Shown: positions 19,489 through 27,852, counted from the stretch's first letter. The stretch: DNA of 64,000 nt from Pseudomonas muyukensis (GCF_019139535.1 NZ_CP077073.1:4554501-4618500), one strand, 5' to 3'. Notes: generated by a model from the sequence alone, not told the origin. Numbers and translations: made by a program.

Positions 19489-20274
19489 TTACAGCTGCTG
19501 GGTGACGAACGACAGCATCTTGTCGGCGGTGGAGATGACCTTGGAGTTCATCTCGTAGGCGCGCTGGGTGGTGATCATGTTCACCAGTTCTTCGACGGTG
19601 CTGACGTTGGAAGCTTCCAGGGTCTGCTGCTCGGTGGTGCCGAAGCCGTTCAGGCCCGGGGTACCGACCTGCGGCGCGCCGCTGGCGGCGGTCTCCAGGA
19701 ACAGGTTGCCGCCGATGGCCTGCAGGCCGGCCGGGTTGATGAAGTCGGCGGTCTGGATGTTGCCGATGATCTGCGCCGCCGGGTTGCCCACGGTGGTGAT
19801 CGACACAGTGCCGTCCTTGCCGACGGTGAAGGTCTGCGCATCTGGCGGCACGACGATGGCCGGCTCCAGGGCAAAGCCGTTGGCGGTGACGATCTGGCCG
19901 TCGGAGTTCAGGTGGAAGGTACCGTCACGGGTGTAGCTCACGGTGCCGTCCGGCTGCAGGATCTGGAAGAAGCCACGGCCGTTGACCGCCATGTCCAGCG
20001 GGTTTTCGGTGGTCTGCAGGCTGCCGGCGATGAAGCTCTTCTGTGTGCCGACGATGCGCACACCGGTACCGACCTGCAGGCCCGAAGGCAGTTCGCTGTC
20101 CTGGGTCGACTGGGCGCCGGGCTGACGCTTGATCTGGTACAAAAGGTCCTGGAACTCGGCACGATCGCGCTTGAAGCCGGTGGTCGAGACGTTCGCCAGG
20201 TTGTTGGAGATGACCGCCAGGTTGGTGTCCTGGGCGGACAGGCCGGTTTTCGCGACCCAAAGAGCTGGAAGCAT
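19489..20274 (-). CDS. flgG: FlgG, distal rod protein
   Basis: This 261-aa distal rod subunit starts [15 protein letters not shown] and has the axial motif [24 protein letters not shown]. The C-terminus ([29 protein letters not shown]) is the conserved FlgG signature. It follows flgF by 48 bp and matches the usual length of 260-262 aa. Confidence 0.98.
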   Translation of the reverse strand: MLPALWVAKTGLSAQDTNLAVISNNLANVSTTGFKRDRAEFQDLLYQIKRQPGAQSTQDSELPSGLQVGTGVRIVGTQKSFIAGSLQTTENPLDMAVNGRGFFQILQPDGTVSYTRDGTFHLNSDGQIVTANGFALEPAIVVPPDAQTFTVGKDGTVSITTVGNPAAQIIGNIQTADFINPAGLQAIGGNLFLETAASGAPQVGTPGLNGFGTTEQQTLEASNVSTVEELVNMITTQRAYEMNSKVISTADKMLSFVTQQL

Positions 20275-20322
20275 TTAGTGTTCTCCTCGTGCGCCTGTTT
20301 TTCGGCACCCGTTCAAATGTGA

Positions 20323-21063
20323 TTAGCCGATTTGCAAGACGCGCGCCATGGCTTCATCGCCTTCCTTGGCCGCGTTCATCATCTTGACGTGCAGTTCGAA
20401 CTGACGGGACAACGCCAGCACCGAGGTCATCTCCTCGACCGCGTTGACGTTGCTCGATTCCAGGAAGCCCGAGACCACGCGGACATTGACGTCGGCGTCG
20501 GCGGGCTGGCCATTGCCGGTGTGAATCATGCCGTCCAGGCCCTTGGTCAGGCCCTTGATGTCCGGGTTGACCAGCTTGATGCGGTCGACCTCGGCCATCA
20601 CCCGCGGATCCTCGCCCATGGCGCGAATGCTGATGGTGCCGTCGTCGCCCACCTCGACCTGCTGCTCCGGCGGAATGGCGATCGGGCCGCCATTGCCGAT
20701 CACCGGCATGCCGTTGCCGGCGCGCAGCACGCCCAGGGCGTCGATGTTCAGGCTGCCGGTGCGCACGTAGGCTTCGCTGCCATCGGGCGCCTGCACGGCG
20801 ATGAACCCCTTGCCGGCCACGGCCACGTCCAGCGGACGGCCGGTCTCGACCAGGGCGCCTTCGCTGAAGTCGGTGGCCGGACGCTCGGTCATGGCGAAGG
20901 CGCGCGCCGGAAAGCTGTCGCCGAACACCGGCATCGAACGCGCCTGCTCCAGGTCACGCTGGAAACCGTTGGTGGAAACGTTCGCCAGGTTGTTGGCATG
21001 GGCCTTCTGCGCCAGCGCGTTCTGGCTGGCGCCGGTCATGGCCACATAAAGCATCTTGTCCAC
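20323..21063 (-). CDS. flgF: FlgF, proximal rod protein
   Basis: This 246-aa proximal rod subunit (MDKMLYVAMTGASQNAL, then [14 protein letters not shown]) ends with the rod-family coiled coil (NVNAVEEMTSVLALSRQFELHVKMM). I chose the GTG at 21063 because a GAGGAG ribosome site lies 5 bases before it; an ATG 14 codons earlier has no such site. It is the first gene of the flgFGHIJKL operon, with a sigma-54 site 50-64 bp upstream. Confidence 0.96.
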   Translation of the reverse strand: MDKMLYVAMTGASQNALAQKAHANNLANVSTNGFQRDLEQARSMPVFGDSFPARAFAMTERPATDFSEGALVETGRPLDVAVAGKGFIAVQAPDGSEAYVRTGSLNIDALGVLRAGNGMPVIGNGGPIAIPPEQQVEVGDDGTISIRAMGEDPRVMAEVDRIKLVNPDIKGLTKGLDGMIHTGNGQPADADVNVRVVSGFLESSNVNAVEEMTSVLALSRQFELHVKMMNAAKEGDEAMARVLQIG

Positions 21064-21112
21064 AGCATCTCCTCTACGCGAACCTTGCCGCGCTGTCGTT
21101 GGCAAGGATGAA

Positions 21113-21127
21113 GCAATTATCGAACCA
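21113..21127 (-). promoter_or_regulatory. Sigma-54 promoter of flgFGHIJKL
   Basis: The minus strand reads TGGTTC, 5 bases, TTGC. The GG-N10-GC core is exact, although the -24 box is less perfect than at fliE or flgB. The inferred start, near 21101, gives a 38-nt leader. FleR is the expected activator, as in P. aeruginosa. Confidence 0.6.
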
Positions 21128-21134
21128 AACTGAC

Positions 21135-21157
21135 AAAGCCCTTTAACACGGGGCTTT
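21135..21157 (-). terminator. Possible weak terminator of the small secreted-protein gene
   Basis: AAAGCCC pairs with GGGCTTT across a 9-base loop. On the minus strand only a short TTTG follows, so termination would be partial. It sits between the 62-aa gene and flgF. Confidence 0.4.
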
Positions 21158-21224
21158 CAGGGGCCCACGCCAGCGCAAGCGTCAGTTTGTCGGCGAATCG
21201 TTGCCGCTGCCGGCAACTGCCGCG

Positions 21225-21413
21225 TCAGTCGGCGCGACACGCGCCGTTGGTGTAGGGGCCGGAATGGCGCTTCCAGCCCTCCCCCGGGTCGTTGGCCGAG
21301 CACATGTAGCGCCCGGTCGCCAGGCTCTGCCACTGGTACCAGGGCGCCGGCGCGGCCTGCAGCGACAGCGCCAGCAACAAGGCGCCGGCAGCCACCAGCA
21401 TCGACTTGTTCAT
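21225..21413 (-). CDS. Small secreted protein of unknown function inside the flagellar cluster
   Basis: This 62-aa protein has an N-terminal signal peptide (Lys at position 3, then a hydrophobic Ala/Leu core ending LSLQA). The predicted mature part is about 40 aa, rich in Trp, Tyr and Gly, with two Cys residues 22 positions apart that could pair in the periplasm. A GGAGG ribosome site lies 8 bases before the ATG at 21413. It lies between the flgBCDE terminator and the flgF promoter, and I do not recognise its family. Upstream in-frame codons run into the terminator hairpin and are unlikely to be coding. Confidence 0.75.
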   Translation of the reverse strand: MNKSMLVAAGALLLALSLQAAPAPWYQWQSLATGRYMCSANDPGEGWKRHSGPYTNGACRAD

Positions 21414-21437
21414 GGCATCTACCTCCTCTGCCAGACG

Positions 21438-21463
21438 TGAAAAAGCCCCTGCAAGCAGGGGCT
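21438..21463 (-). terminator. Terminator of the flgBCDE operon
   Basis: AGCCCCTGC pairs with GCAGGGGCT, followed on the minus strand by a T5 run. It lies 18 bases past the flgE stop and reaches the 5' leader of the 62-aa gene. Confidence 0.85.
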
Positions 21464-21480
21464 CGATCACGCCATGCTCA

Positions 21481-22803
21481 TCAGGTCATCTGGATGATGG
21501 TCTGCATGATGGTGCTTTCGGTGGAAATGGTCTTGGCGTTGGCCTGGTAGTTGCTCTGCGCCTTGATCAGGTTGACCAGCTCACCGGTCAGGTCGACGTT
21601 GGAGTCTTCCAGAGAGCTGCCGGCAATGCGGCCCAGGGTACCGGTGTCCGGCTCGCCGATGATCGGCACGCCCGACGCGTAGGACTCTTTCCAGGCAGTG
21701 GCGCCGACCGGGGTCAGGCCTTGCAGGTTGGCGAAGTTGGCGATCACCACCTGGCCGATCACCTTGTTCTGGCCGTTGGTGAAGTTGGCGAACATGTTGC
21801 CGCTCTGGTCGACGGTCAGGCCGGCGAGTTCACCGGTGGCGTAGCCGTCCTGGTCCTTGGCGGTGGTCGCCGAGGCTGCGTTGAACTGGGTGGTGGCCAG
21901 CATGTCCAGGGTCACGCCACCGACGCGAGCAGTGGCGCCGTTGCCCACCCAGGCACCTGCCGCGTTCTTCTCGGCCGGCACCCAGTTGTTCAGCTGGAAG
22001 GTCTTGTCGGCGGCGATGGTCAGGCCACCGGGAACCGCGCCAGCAGCCATGGCCGCGGTATCCAGCTTGCCTGCCGAGGTAAACGGCAGCTTGTTGACCA
22101 ATGGCGTGGTCAGCGTCGGGTCGGCCGGGTTACGGCCGGCGATGGTGGTGTACATGGTCCAGGAGTTGGTGCCGGCATCCTTGACGAAGTACTGGTTCAT
22201 CTGGTGCTCGTTACCCTGGCTGTCGTACACCGGGGTGTTGAAGGTGTAGTTGTAGCTGTTGACATTGGTCGGGTCGAACGGCGAAACCGTCGGCGCATTG
22301 GCGCTGGAGTTCAGGTTGACGGTCTCGGAAATGCGCCCGGTCGGCTTCGGCGCCAGGTTCGAGGTGTCGATCTTCAGGTCGGTCAGCACGCCCGGGATCA
22401 CCTTGCCGTTTTCATCCACCGGATAGCCCTGCAGGTTGGCGCCGCTGGCGTTGACCACGTAGCCTTCCTTGTCGCTGTAGAAGGCGCCGGCACGGGTATA
22501 GATGCGCGAGCCATTGTCGTTCAGGGCGAAGAAGCCGTTGCCGTCGATGGCCATGTCCAGCGCCTGGCCGGTGCCATTGATGTTGCCGGGGTTGAACATC
22601 TGCGAGACCGCCATGGTCTTCACGCCGCTGCCGACCTGGGTCTTGCCGCCGGCAGTGCCGCGGATCGATTGCGAATACTGGTCGCCGAACTCGGCGCGCG
22701 ACGATTTGAAACCGGTGGTGGCGACGTTGGCAATGTTGTTGCCGGTAACGTTCAGGGATTTGTTCGCCGCATAGAGACCGCTAAGGCCGATATTGAAAGA
22801 CAT
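21481..22803 (-). CDS. flgE: FlgE, flagellar hook protein
   Basis: This 440-aa hook subunit starts MSFNIGLSGLYAANKSLN and has the axial motif NNIANVATTGFKSSRAEFGDQY. The C-terminus (DSNVDLTGELVNLIKAQSNYQANAKTISTESTI) is the conserved hook coiled coil. The central domains are variable and Thr/Asn-rich. It lies about 30 bp after flgD and closes the flgBCDE operon. Confidence 0.98.
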   Translation of the reverse strand: MSFNIGLSGLYAANKSLNVTGNNIANVATTGFKSSRAEFGDQYSQSIRGTAGGKTQVGSGVKTMAVSQMFNPGNINGTGQALDMAIDGNGFFALNDNGSRIYTRAGAFYSDKEGYVVNASGANLQGYPVDENGKVIPGVLTDLKIDTSNLAPKPTGRISETVNLNSSANAPTVSPFDPTNVNSYNYTFNTPVYDSQGNEHQMNQYFVKDAGTNSWTMYTTIAGRNPADPTLTTPLVNKLPFTSAGKLDTAAMAAGAVPGGLTIAADKTFQLNNWVPAEKNAAGAWVGNGATARVGGVTLDMLATTQFNAASATTAKDQDGYATGELAGLTVDQSGNMFANFTNGQNKVIGQVVIANFANLQGLTPVGATAWKESYASGVPIIGEPDTGTLGRIAGSSLEDSNVDLTGELVNLIKAQSNYQANAKTISTESTIMQTIIQMT

Positions 22804-22833
22804 GTACTCGCTCCTTGTGCCGATTCTGCGGCG

Positions 22834-23532
22834 TTAAATTCCGATGGTGGTGACTTTGGAGATGCCGACTTTGCCGATGCCAGCCAGGTCGAGCATCATC
22901 TCGCTGCCATTCTGGAAGCTGACACTGTTGACCTTGGCCGGCAGCAACGTGGCCAGCGTCTTGGCCTTGCCGTCGACCTTGGTCTCGGCGCTGAAGGTGT
23001 AGTTGCCCGGGTCGACCTTCTCGCCCTTGTCGTTGGTGCCATCCCAGATGAAGTCGGCGGTACCGGCCTTCTGCGCGCTCAGCTCGATGGTCTTGACCAC
23101 CTTGCCGTCCTTGTCCTTGATGGTGACCTTGCCTTCGCTGATGTTCGACGGCACCACGACCTGGCCATTGAAGCTCTTGGTGGTGTCGACCACGGCCTTG
23201 TCGGTCTGCACAATCACCGAACGGCCGACCAGCGAGGTCGCCTGCAGCGCCTGGGACGAACCGATGCCGGTGAGGATGCCGTCAACCGACTCCTTGAGCG
23301 ACTGGATGCCTTCGAGGCTGCTGAATTGCGCCAGCTGCGCAACGAACTCGCCGTTGTCCTGGGGATCGAGCGGGTTCTGGTTCTTCATCTGCGTCACCAG
23401 CAACTGCAGGAACGCGTCCTTGCCCAGCGCGCTGCCGGCCTGGCCGGTGCTGCCGTTGTTCTTGCTGGTGGGCTTTTGCAGTGACTCCAGATAGCCGCTG
23501 CCAACCTGGTTATCGGTATTGGTGGTAGTCAT
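22834..23532 (-). CDS. flgD: FlgD, hook scaffold (cap) protein
   Basis: This 232-aa protein caps the growing hook and is shed on completion. The conserved N-terminal region (LGKDAFLQLLVTQMKNQNPLDPQDNGEFVAQLAQFSSLEG area) is clear. It is followed by the Ig-like FlgD domain (FIWDGTNDKGEKVDPGNYTF area). It begins 13 bp after flgC. Confidence 0.97.
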   Translation of the reverse strand: MTTTNTDNQVGSGYLESLQKPTSKNNGSTGQAGSALGKDAFLQLLVTQMKNQNPLDPQDNGEFVAQLAQFSSLEGIQSLKESVDGILTGIGSSQALQATSLVGRSVIVQTDKAVVDTTKSFNGQVVVPSNISEGKVTIKDKDGKVVKTIELSAQKAGTADFIWDGTNDKGEKVDPGNYTFSAETKVDGKAKTLATLLPAKVNSVSFQNGSEMMLDLAGIGKVGISKVTTIGI

Positions 23533-23545
23533 TTCGGCTCCCTGC

Positions 23546-23989
23546 TTACTGACCCAGGGTCAGCACTTTCTGCATCATGTTCTTGGCGGTGTTCATCAGC
23601 TCGGCGTTGGTCTGGAACGCACGGCTGGCGGAGATCATGTCGGCCATCTCCTCGACCACGTTGACGTTCGGGTAGTAGACGTAGCCGTCCTTGTTCGCCG
23701 CCGGATGGTTCGGCTCGTAACGCGCCTCGAGGTTGCTCTGGTCCTCGATGATGCCCTTGACCTGCACGCCCTGCCCCGCCTCGCCCTGGTCCTCGAACAG
23801 CGACTGGCCGGCGCCGGCCTGGGCCTGCTGGAAGGTGGTGGCGAACACCGGATGGCGGGCGCGGTAGGTCTGGTCGATGCTCGAGGAGACGGTCTCGGCG
23901 TTGGCGATGTTCGAGGCGACGGTGTTCAGGCGCGTGTTCTGCGCGCTCATGCCGCTACCGGCGATATTGAAGACACTGGCAAGGGACAT
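23546..23989 (-). CDS. flgC: FlgC, proximal rod protein
   Basis: This 147-aa rod subunit starts MSLASVFNIAGSGMSAQ and contains SNIANAETVSSSID. The C-terminal YPNVNVVEEMADMISASRAFQTN is the FlgC signature. The ATG at 23989 gives the family length; a GTG two codons earlier, overlapping the flgB stop, is the alternative. Confidence 0.97.
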   Translation of the reverse strand: MSLASVFNIAGSGMSAQNTRLNTVASNIANAETVSSSIDQTYRARHPVFATTFQQAQAGAGQSLFEDQGEAGQGVQVKGIIEDQSNLEARYEPNHPAANKDGYVYYPNVNVVEEMADMISASRAFQTNAELMNTAKNMMQKVLTLGQ

Positions 23990-23991
23990 GG

Positions 23992-24399
23992 TCACTCTCC
24001 ACGCAGGGCCGATACCAGCCCTTTGAATTTACTGTTGAGCAGGGTGAAGCTGGCCTGGAAGCCAACGGCGTTTTCCGTGTAGTTCGATTGCTCGATCTGC
24101 GCGTCCACGGTGTTCTGGTCGATCGACGGCTGCATCGGCGTGCGGTACTTCAAGGTGTCGTCCATCATCGCCAGGCCCTCGGCCTCGATATGGCGATTAT
24201 TGGTGCGATCCAGGGCGATACGGCCTTTCTGCTGCTTGTCGGACTCGGCGGCGAGCACCGACGAGAAGTCCATGTCGCGCGCCTTGTAGTTCGGCGTGTC
24301 AGCGTTGGCGATGTTGTTGGCCAGCACCTCGGCACGCTGGGCACGGAAGCCCAATGCCTTTTCGTGGATGCCAAGCGCCTTGTCGAAGCTGATGCTCAT
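23992..24399 (-). CDS. flgB: FlgB, proximal rod protein
   Basis: This 135-aa rod subunit starts MSISFDKALGIHEKALGFR and carries NNIANADTPNYKARDMDFSSVL, typical of FlgB. The C-terminus (NTVDAQIEQSNYTENAVGFQASF) is conserved. I chose the ATG at 24399; the reading frame stays open far upstream, but a sigma-54 promoter lies inside that extension, so an earlier start is ruled out. It is the first gene of flgBCDE. Confidence 0.97.
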   Translation of the reverse strand: MSISFDKALGIHEKALGFRAQRAEVLANNIANADTPNYKARDMDFSSVLAAESDKQQKGRIALDRTNNRHIEAEGLAMMDDTLKYRTPMQPSIDQNTVDAQIEQSNYTENAVGFQASFTLLNSKFKGLVSALRGE

Positions 24400-24446
24400 G
24401 TCGGGGAACCTTCGAAGGTTGACCAGAGTTTCGTTGGCTAACGCTA

Positions 24447-24463
24447 AAGCAAGGGCTGTGCCA
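24447..24463 (-). promoter_or_regulatory. Sigma-54 promoter of flgBCDE
   Basis: The minus strand reads TGGCAC, 5 bases, TTGCTT, a full consensus match. The inferred start is near 24437, 38 nt before flgB. FleR is the expected activator, as in P. aeruginosa. Confidence 0.82.
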
Positions 24464-24627
24464 ACCAAGAAAAAGCCTGTCAACCCGGGCCTTCGAGCTG
24501 AAACAGCAGGCCGCCGCTGCCAGAAAAGCGGCAAAGTGCTTCCGCTTTGCAGTCGCCAGGCGGCAATCAGACAGCCACCGAGGCGGCAAAACAAAATATT
24601 GACGGCATCCACACCGACACGATCGCT

Positions 24628-24660
24628 GCGCCTGGCTCGCCAGCAAGGCGGGTGCCCATG
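24628..24660. repeat. Degenerate REP-like element between flgB and cheR
   Basis: A GCGCCTGGCTCGCCAGCAAG stretch matches one arm of the REP pairs at 11433-11464 and 38559-38590, but its second arm has diverged. The rest of the flgB-cheR gap holds the flgB promoter and the cheR terminator, with nothing else recognisable. Confidence 0.5.
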
Positions 24661-24686
24661 CGTGGAAGACGTTAAATCGACAGGCA

Positions 24687-24716
24687 TGAAAAAGCCGGCA
24701 TCTCGCGGTGCCGGCT
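24687..24716 (-). terminator. Terminator of cheV-cheR
   Basis: AGCCGGCA pairs with TGCCGGCT, followed on the minus strand by a T5 run. It starts 24 bases after the cheR stop. Confidence 0.82.
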
Positions 24717-24739
24717 CCCTTTGCCCTTTGCCACCCGCC

Positions 24740-25567
24740 TCACTTGGCCTGGTAGATGATCCCCGGGCTGCACTGCACCATCTGGTAGTGGTCCGGCAGG
24801 CCATTGAGCGCCTCGGACGCACCCAGGAACAGATAGCCGCCCGGCTTGAGCGTGCCGTGGATGCGCATCAGGATGTCCTTCTTGACCTGGGCCGAGAAGT
24901 AGATCAGTACATTGCGACAGAACACGATGTCGAACTTGCCCAGCGGCGCGTAGCTGTCGAGCAGGTTGTACGAGCGGAACTCGACGCGGCTGCGAATCGG
25001 TGGCTTGACCGCCCAACGCCCAGGCCCCTTGGTGTCGAAGTAACGCTGCAAACGCTCCTGGGACAAGCCGCGGGCAATGGCCAGGCTGTCGTACTCGCCG
25101 GTCTTGCAGTTGTTGAGCATGGCGCCGGAGAGGTCGGTGGCGACGATCTGCGCGCCCATCTTCAACTGGCCCAGGTTGCTGCGCTCGAACTCGTCGATGG
25201 CCATGGAGATGGAATACGGCTCCTGCCCCGACGAACAGGCCGCCGACCAGATACGTAGACGCTGGCCGGGGTTGCCCTTGATGAACTCCGGAATCACCTT
25301 GTTCTTCAGTACCTCGAACGGGTAGGTGTCGCGAAACCAGAGTGTCTCGTTGGTGGTCATGGCATCGACCACCTGCTCGCGCAGGCCACCGCGCGGCTGG
25401 GTCTGGATGCGCTGCACCAGTTCGCCCAGCGACTTGATGCCCTGCTGCTCCATCAGCTTGTTGAGACGGCTGGAGACCAGGTACTGCTTATTCTCGCCCA
25501 GCAGGATGCCACAGGCTTTCTCCAGGAAGACCCGGAACTGTTCGAAATCCAAATTACCCGTAGACAA
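24740..25567 (-). CDS. cheR: CheR, chemoreceptor glutamate methyltransferase
   Basis: This 275-aa SAM-dependent enzyme methylates glutamates on chemoreceptors for sensory adaptation. An all-helical N-terminal domain (residues 1-75) precedes the SAM-binding fold, with the RIWSAACSSGQEPYSI motif. FDIVFCRNVLIYF and PGGYLFLGASE are typical CheR C-terminal motifs. It follows cheV and shares its sigma-28 promoter, so it belongs to the late flagellar genes. Confidence 0.97.
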   Translation of the reverse strand: MSTGNLDFEQFRVFLEKACGILLGENKQYLVSSRLNKLMEQQGIKSLGELVQRIQTQPRGGLREQVVDAMTTNETLWFRDTYPFEVLKNKVIPEFIKGNPGQRLRIWSAACSSGQEPYSISMAIDEFERSNLGQLKMGAQIVATDLSGAMLNNCKTGEYDSLAIARGLSQERLQRYFDTKGPGRWAVKPPIRSRVEFRSYNLLDSYAPLGKFDIVFCRNVLIYFSAQVKKDILMRIHGTLKPGGYLFLGASEALNGLPDHYQMVQCSPGIIYQAK

Positions 25568-25620
25568 TGCTGCCGCCTCTTTTTATATGTCGCTTGCGCC
25601 GGGGACGCGCCCCGGCCGTT

Positions 25621-26550
25621 TCAATGTGCCGCCTTGATCCGATCGACCACGCGCTGGGCGAGGTCATCCGGCTTGAACTTGGCCAGAAAATCGTCGGCGC
25701 CGACCTTCTTGACCATGGCCTGGTTGAATACCCCAGACAGCGAAGTATGCAGGCAGATGTGCAGTTTTTGCATGCGCGGGTCGCTGCGAATCTCCGCCGT
25801 GAGGGTATAGCCGTCCATTTCTGGCATTTCAATATCGGAAATCATCATGAGGAACTCCTCCTCCGGACGCTTGCCTTCGTCCACCAGCTTGCGCAGGTAG
25901 TCCAGGGCCTGGCGACCGTCGTTGAGCGCCACAACCTCGACCCCGACCGTCTGCAGGCAGCGGCTGACCTGCTTGCGCGCCACCGACGAGTCATCGACCG
26001 TCAGCACCCGCAACAGCACCGCCTTGTCCTGCACCTCGGCATCGATCACCCCTTCGGACACCGACTCGGACGACGGCGCCACTTCGGCCAGCACCTTCTC
26101 CACGTCGATGATCTCGACCATGCGGTTGTCGACCCGGGTGACCGCGGTCAGGTAGTGATCGCGCCCGGTACCCTTGGGTGGCGGATGGATCTCTTCCCAG
26201 TTCATGTTGACGATGCGCTCCACCGAGTGCACCAGGAACCCCTGGGTCTTGGTGTTGTACTCGGTGATGATGACGAAACTCTTGCGCGTCTCTTCCTGCA
26301 GGCCCGGCAAGCCGGTGGCCATCGACAGGTCGAGGATCGGGATGGTCGCCCCGCGAATGTTGGCCACACCGCGCACCACCGGATGGGACTTGGGCAGCAG
26401 TGTCAAATCCGGGCACTGCAGCACCTCGCGGACCTTGAACACATTGATGCCATAGAGCTGGTCGCCATTGAGGCGAAACAACAGCAGCTCCAGGCGATTC
26501 TGCCCCACCAGCTGCGTGCGCTGGTTGACCGAATCCATCACTCCAGCCAT
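25621..26550 (-). CDS. cheV: CheV, CheW-receiver chemotaxis coupling protein
   Basis: This 309-aa protein has an N-terminal CheW-like domain (about residues 10-160), which couples receptors to CheA, and a C-terminal receiver domain with the phospho-acceptor Asp in MISDIEMPEMDG. It is thought to tune receptor arrays by phosphorylation. I chose the ATG at 26550 because AAGGAG lies 6 bases upstream; the frame stays open for 68 more codons but crosses its own sigma-28 promoter and the divergent flgA start. Confidence 0.96.
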   Translation of the reverse strand: MAGVMDSVNQRTQLVGQNRLELLLFRLNGDQLYGINVFKVREVLQCPDLTLLPKSHPVVRGVANIRGATIPILDLSMATGLPGLQEETRKSFVIITEYNTKTQGFLVHSVERIVNMNWEEIHPPPKGTGRDHYLTAVTRVDNRMVEIIDVEKVLAEVAPSSESVSEGVIDAEVQDKAVLLRVLTVDDSSVARKQVSRCLQTVGVEVVALNDGRQALDYLRKLVDEGKRPEEEFLMMISDIEMPEMDGYTLTAEIRSDPRMQKLHICLHTSLSGVFNQAMVKKVGADDFLAKFKPDDLAQRVVDRIKAAH

Positions 26551-26581
26551 GCCGGACTCCTTCAACGATTGCCTATGTACC

Positions 26582-26608
26582 AAGTCGGCACGGGCTTTGC
26601 TTTTTTGA
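26582..26608 (-). promoter_or_regulatory. Sigma-28 (FliA) promoter of cheV-cheR, overlapping the flgA promoter
   Basis: The minus strand reads TCAAA, 14 bases, GCCGACTT, matching the FliA -35 and most of the GCCGATAA -10 box. The start would be near 26575, about 25 nt before cheV. It lies almost wholly on top of the sigma-54 site that faces flgA. Confidence 0.6.
26586..26602 (+). promoter_or_regulatory. Sigma-54 promoter of flgA, overlapping the cheV promoter
   Basis: The plus strand reads CGGCAC, 5 bases, TTGCTT, with exact GG-N10-GC spacing. The inferred transcript start is about 26612, only 2 nt before the flgA ATG. flgA is a FleQ/RpoN gene in P. aeruginosa. Confidence 0.7.
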
Positions 26609-26613
26609 GCGCC

Positions 26614-27363
26614 ATGTACACGAAAACGACATTTTTCCGACGACTGACGCGCCTGCTGACCGGATCCCTGGCCGCATTGTGCCTGATGGTACCCGGCACC
26701 CAGGCGCTGGCGGACGCTTTTACCTTGCCTGAACAGCTTATCGGTGTCACTCAAGGGTTTCTTGAATTCACCGTGGAGGATTATCTGGCGACCACCCAGA
26801 CCCAGGGTCGCTACGAGATCCAGGTGAACAAACTCGACCCGCGCCTGCGCATGCCGCAGTGCAGCCAGCAGCTGGACGCCTCGCTGGAAGGCCCCACGCC
26901 GCTGGGACGGGTGACGGTGAGGGTGCGCTGCGACGGCGCGGCGCCCTGGACGGTATTCGTGCCGGCGCAGGTGCGCCTGCTGCGCGACGTGGTGGTCATG
27001 ACCCGCCCACTCAAGCGCGACAGCGTCATCGGCGAAGGCGACGTGGCCCTGCGCGAGCGCGATGTCGGCAGCCTCGGCCAGGGTTACCTGACCCAGCTGG
27101 ACCAGGCGGTGGGCCTGAAATTGCTACGCCCGACGGTAGTCGACCAGTTGCTCACCCAGCAACATCTGGAGCAGGCCGAGGTGGTGCGCAAGGGCGATCA
27201 TGTGGTGATCGTCGCCCGCAGCGGCAGCCTCAGCGTGCGCATGCCCGGCGAAGCGCTGGACAAGGGCGGGCTGCAAACCCAGATTCGGGTGCGCAACCTC
27301 AACTCCAAGCGAGTGGTCAAGGCCCGGGTGACCGGGCCCGGACAGGTCGAGGTGGCCATGTAA
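26614..27363 (+). CDS. flgA: FlgA, P-ring assembly chaperone
   Basis: This 249-aa periplasmic chaperone is needed for FlgI to polymerise into the P ring. A signal peptide (about residues 1-34, ending TQALA) precedes a SAF-type domain containing LLRDVVVMTRPLKRDSVIGEGDV. The C-terminus (VRKGDHVVIVARSGSLSVRMPGEAL) is a FlgA hallmark. The ATG at 26614 is the last start that keeps the signal peptide; one at 26575 lies upstream of the predicted transcript start. No ribosome site is visible. Confidence 0.93.
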   Translation: MYTKTTFFRRLTRLLTGSLAALCLMVPGTQALADAFTLPEQLIGVTQGFLEFTVEDYLATTQTQGRYEIQVNKLDPRLRMPQCSQQLDASLEGPTPLGRVTVRVRCDGAAPWTVFVPAQVRLLRDVVVMTRPLKRDSVIGEGDVALRERDVGSLGQGYLTQLDQAVGLKLLRPTVVDQLLTQQHLEQAEVVRKGDHVVIVARSGSLSVRMPGEALDKGGLQTQIRVRNLNSKRVVKARVTGPGQVEVAM

Positions 27364-27475
27364 TCCTGGCTGCAAGACGATGACGCAAAGCTGGCGGTGA
27401 GGAACCGAGGGCCCTAAACTGTGTCAGAAATCGGGTTGCGCAAGCTGCGCTTTGCGCCAGTATGGTTTTCCTGCC

Positions 27476-27502
27476 TAAAGTTTTCTTCGGGTTGGCCGAA
27501 AA
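27476..27502 (+). promoter_or_regulatory. Sigma-28 (FliA) promoter of flgM-flgN
   Basis: TAAAG, 14 bases and GCCGAAAA match the FliA pattern, with one change in the -10 box. The start would be near 27509, about 29 nt before flgM. FliA-driven flgM gives feedback on FliA itself. Confidence 0.75.
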
Positions 27503-27537
27503 CCAGGCATGCGTCCTAATACCCAGGGGTTCTGATC

Positions 27538-27852
27538 ATGGTCATCGACTTCAGTCGTTTGAATAATTCTCCGTCCATCACGGGCGGTGTTCGCGGCAAT
27601 GCCGCGCCAGGCACCGCCGAAAAAACCGGCGAAGCCAGCGAGGCGCCCAAACGCGCCAGCGCCAGCGGAGAAGCGGTACATCTGAGCCCTGAGGCCCAGC
27701 AATTGCAGAAGATCAGCGACAAGCTGCGCGATCAGCCAACCGTCAACAGCGCCCGTGTGGCCGAGTTGAAACAGGCCATCGCCGACGGCAGCTACAAGGT
27801 CGATGCCGACCGGGTCGCCAGCAAACTGCTTGATTTCGAAGCCCAGCGCTGA
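27538..27852 (+). CDS. flgM: FlgM, anti-sigma-28 factor
   Basis: This 104-aa protein binds FliA until the hook is complete and is then exported. The N-terminal half is disordered and Gly/Ala-rich. The C-terminal half carries the sigma-binding helices ([17 protein letters not shown], then [25 protein letters not shown]). It has its own sigma-28 promoter and is followed by flgN. Confidence 0.96.
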   Translation: MVIDFSRLNNSPSITGGVRGNAAPGTAEKTGEASEAPKRASASGEAVHLSPEAQQLQKISDKLRDQPTVNSARVAELKQAIADGSYKVDADRVASKLLDFEAQR

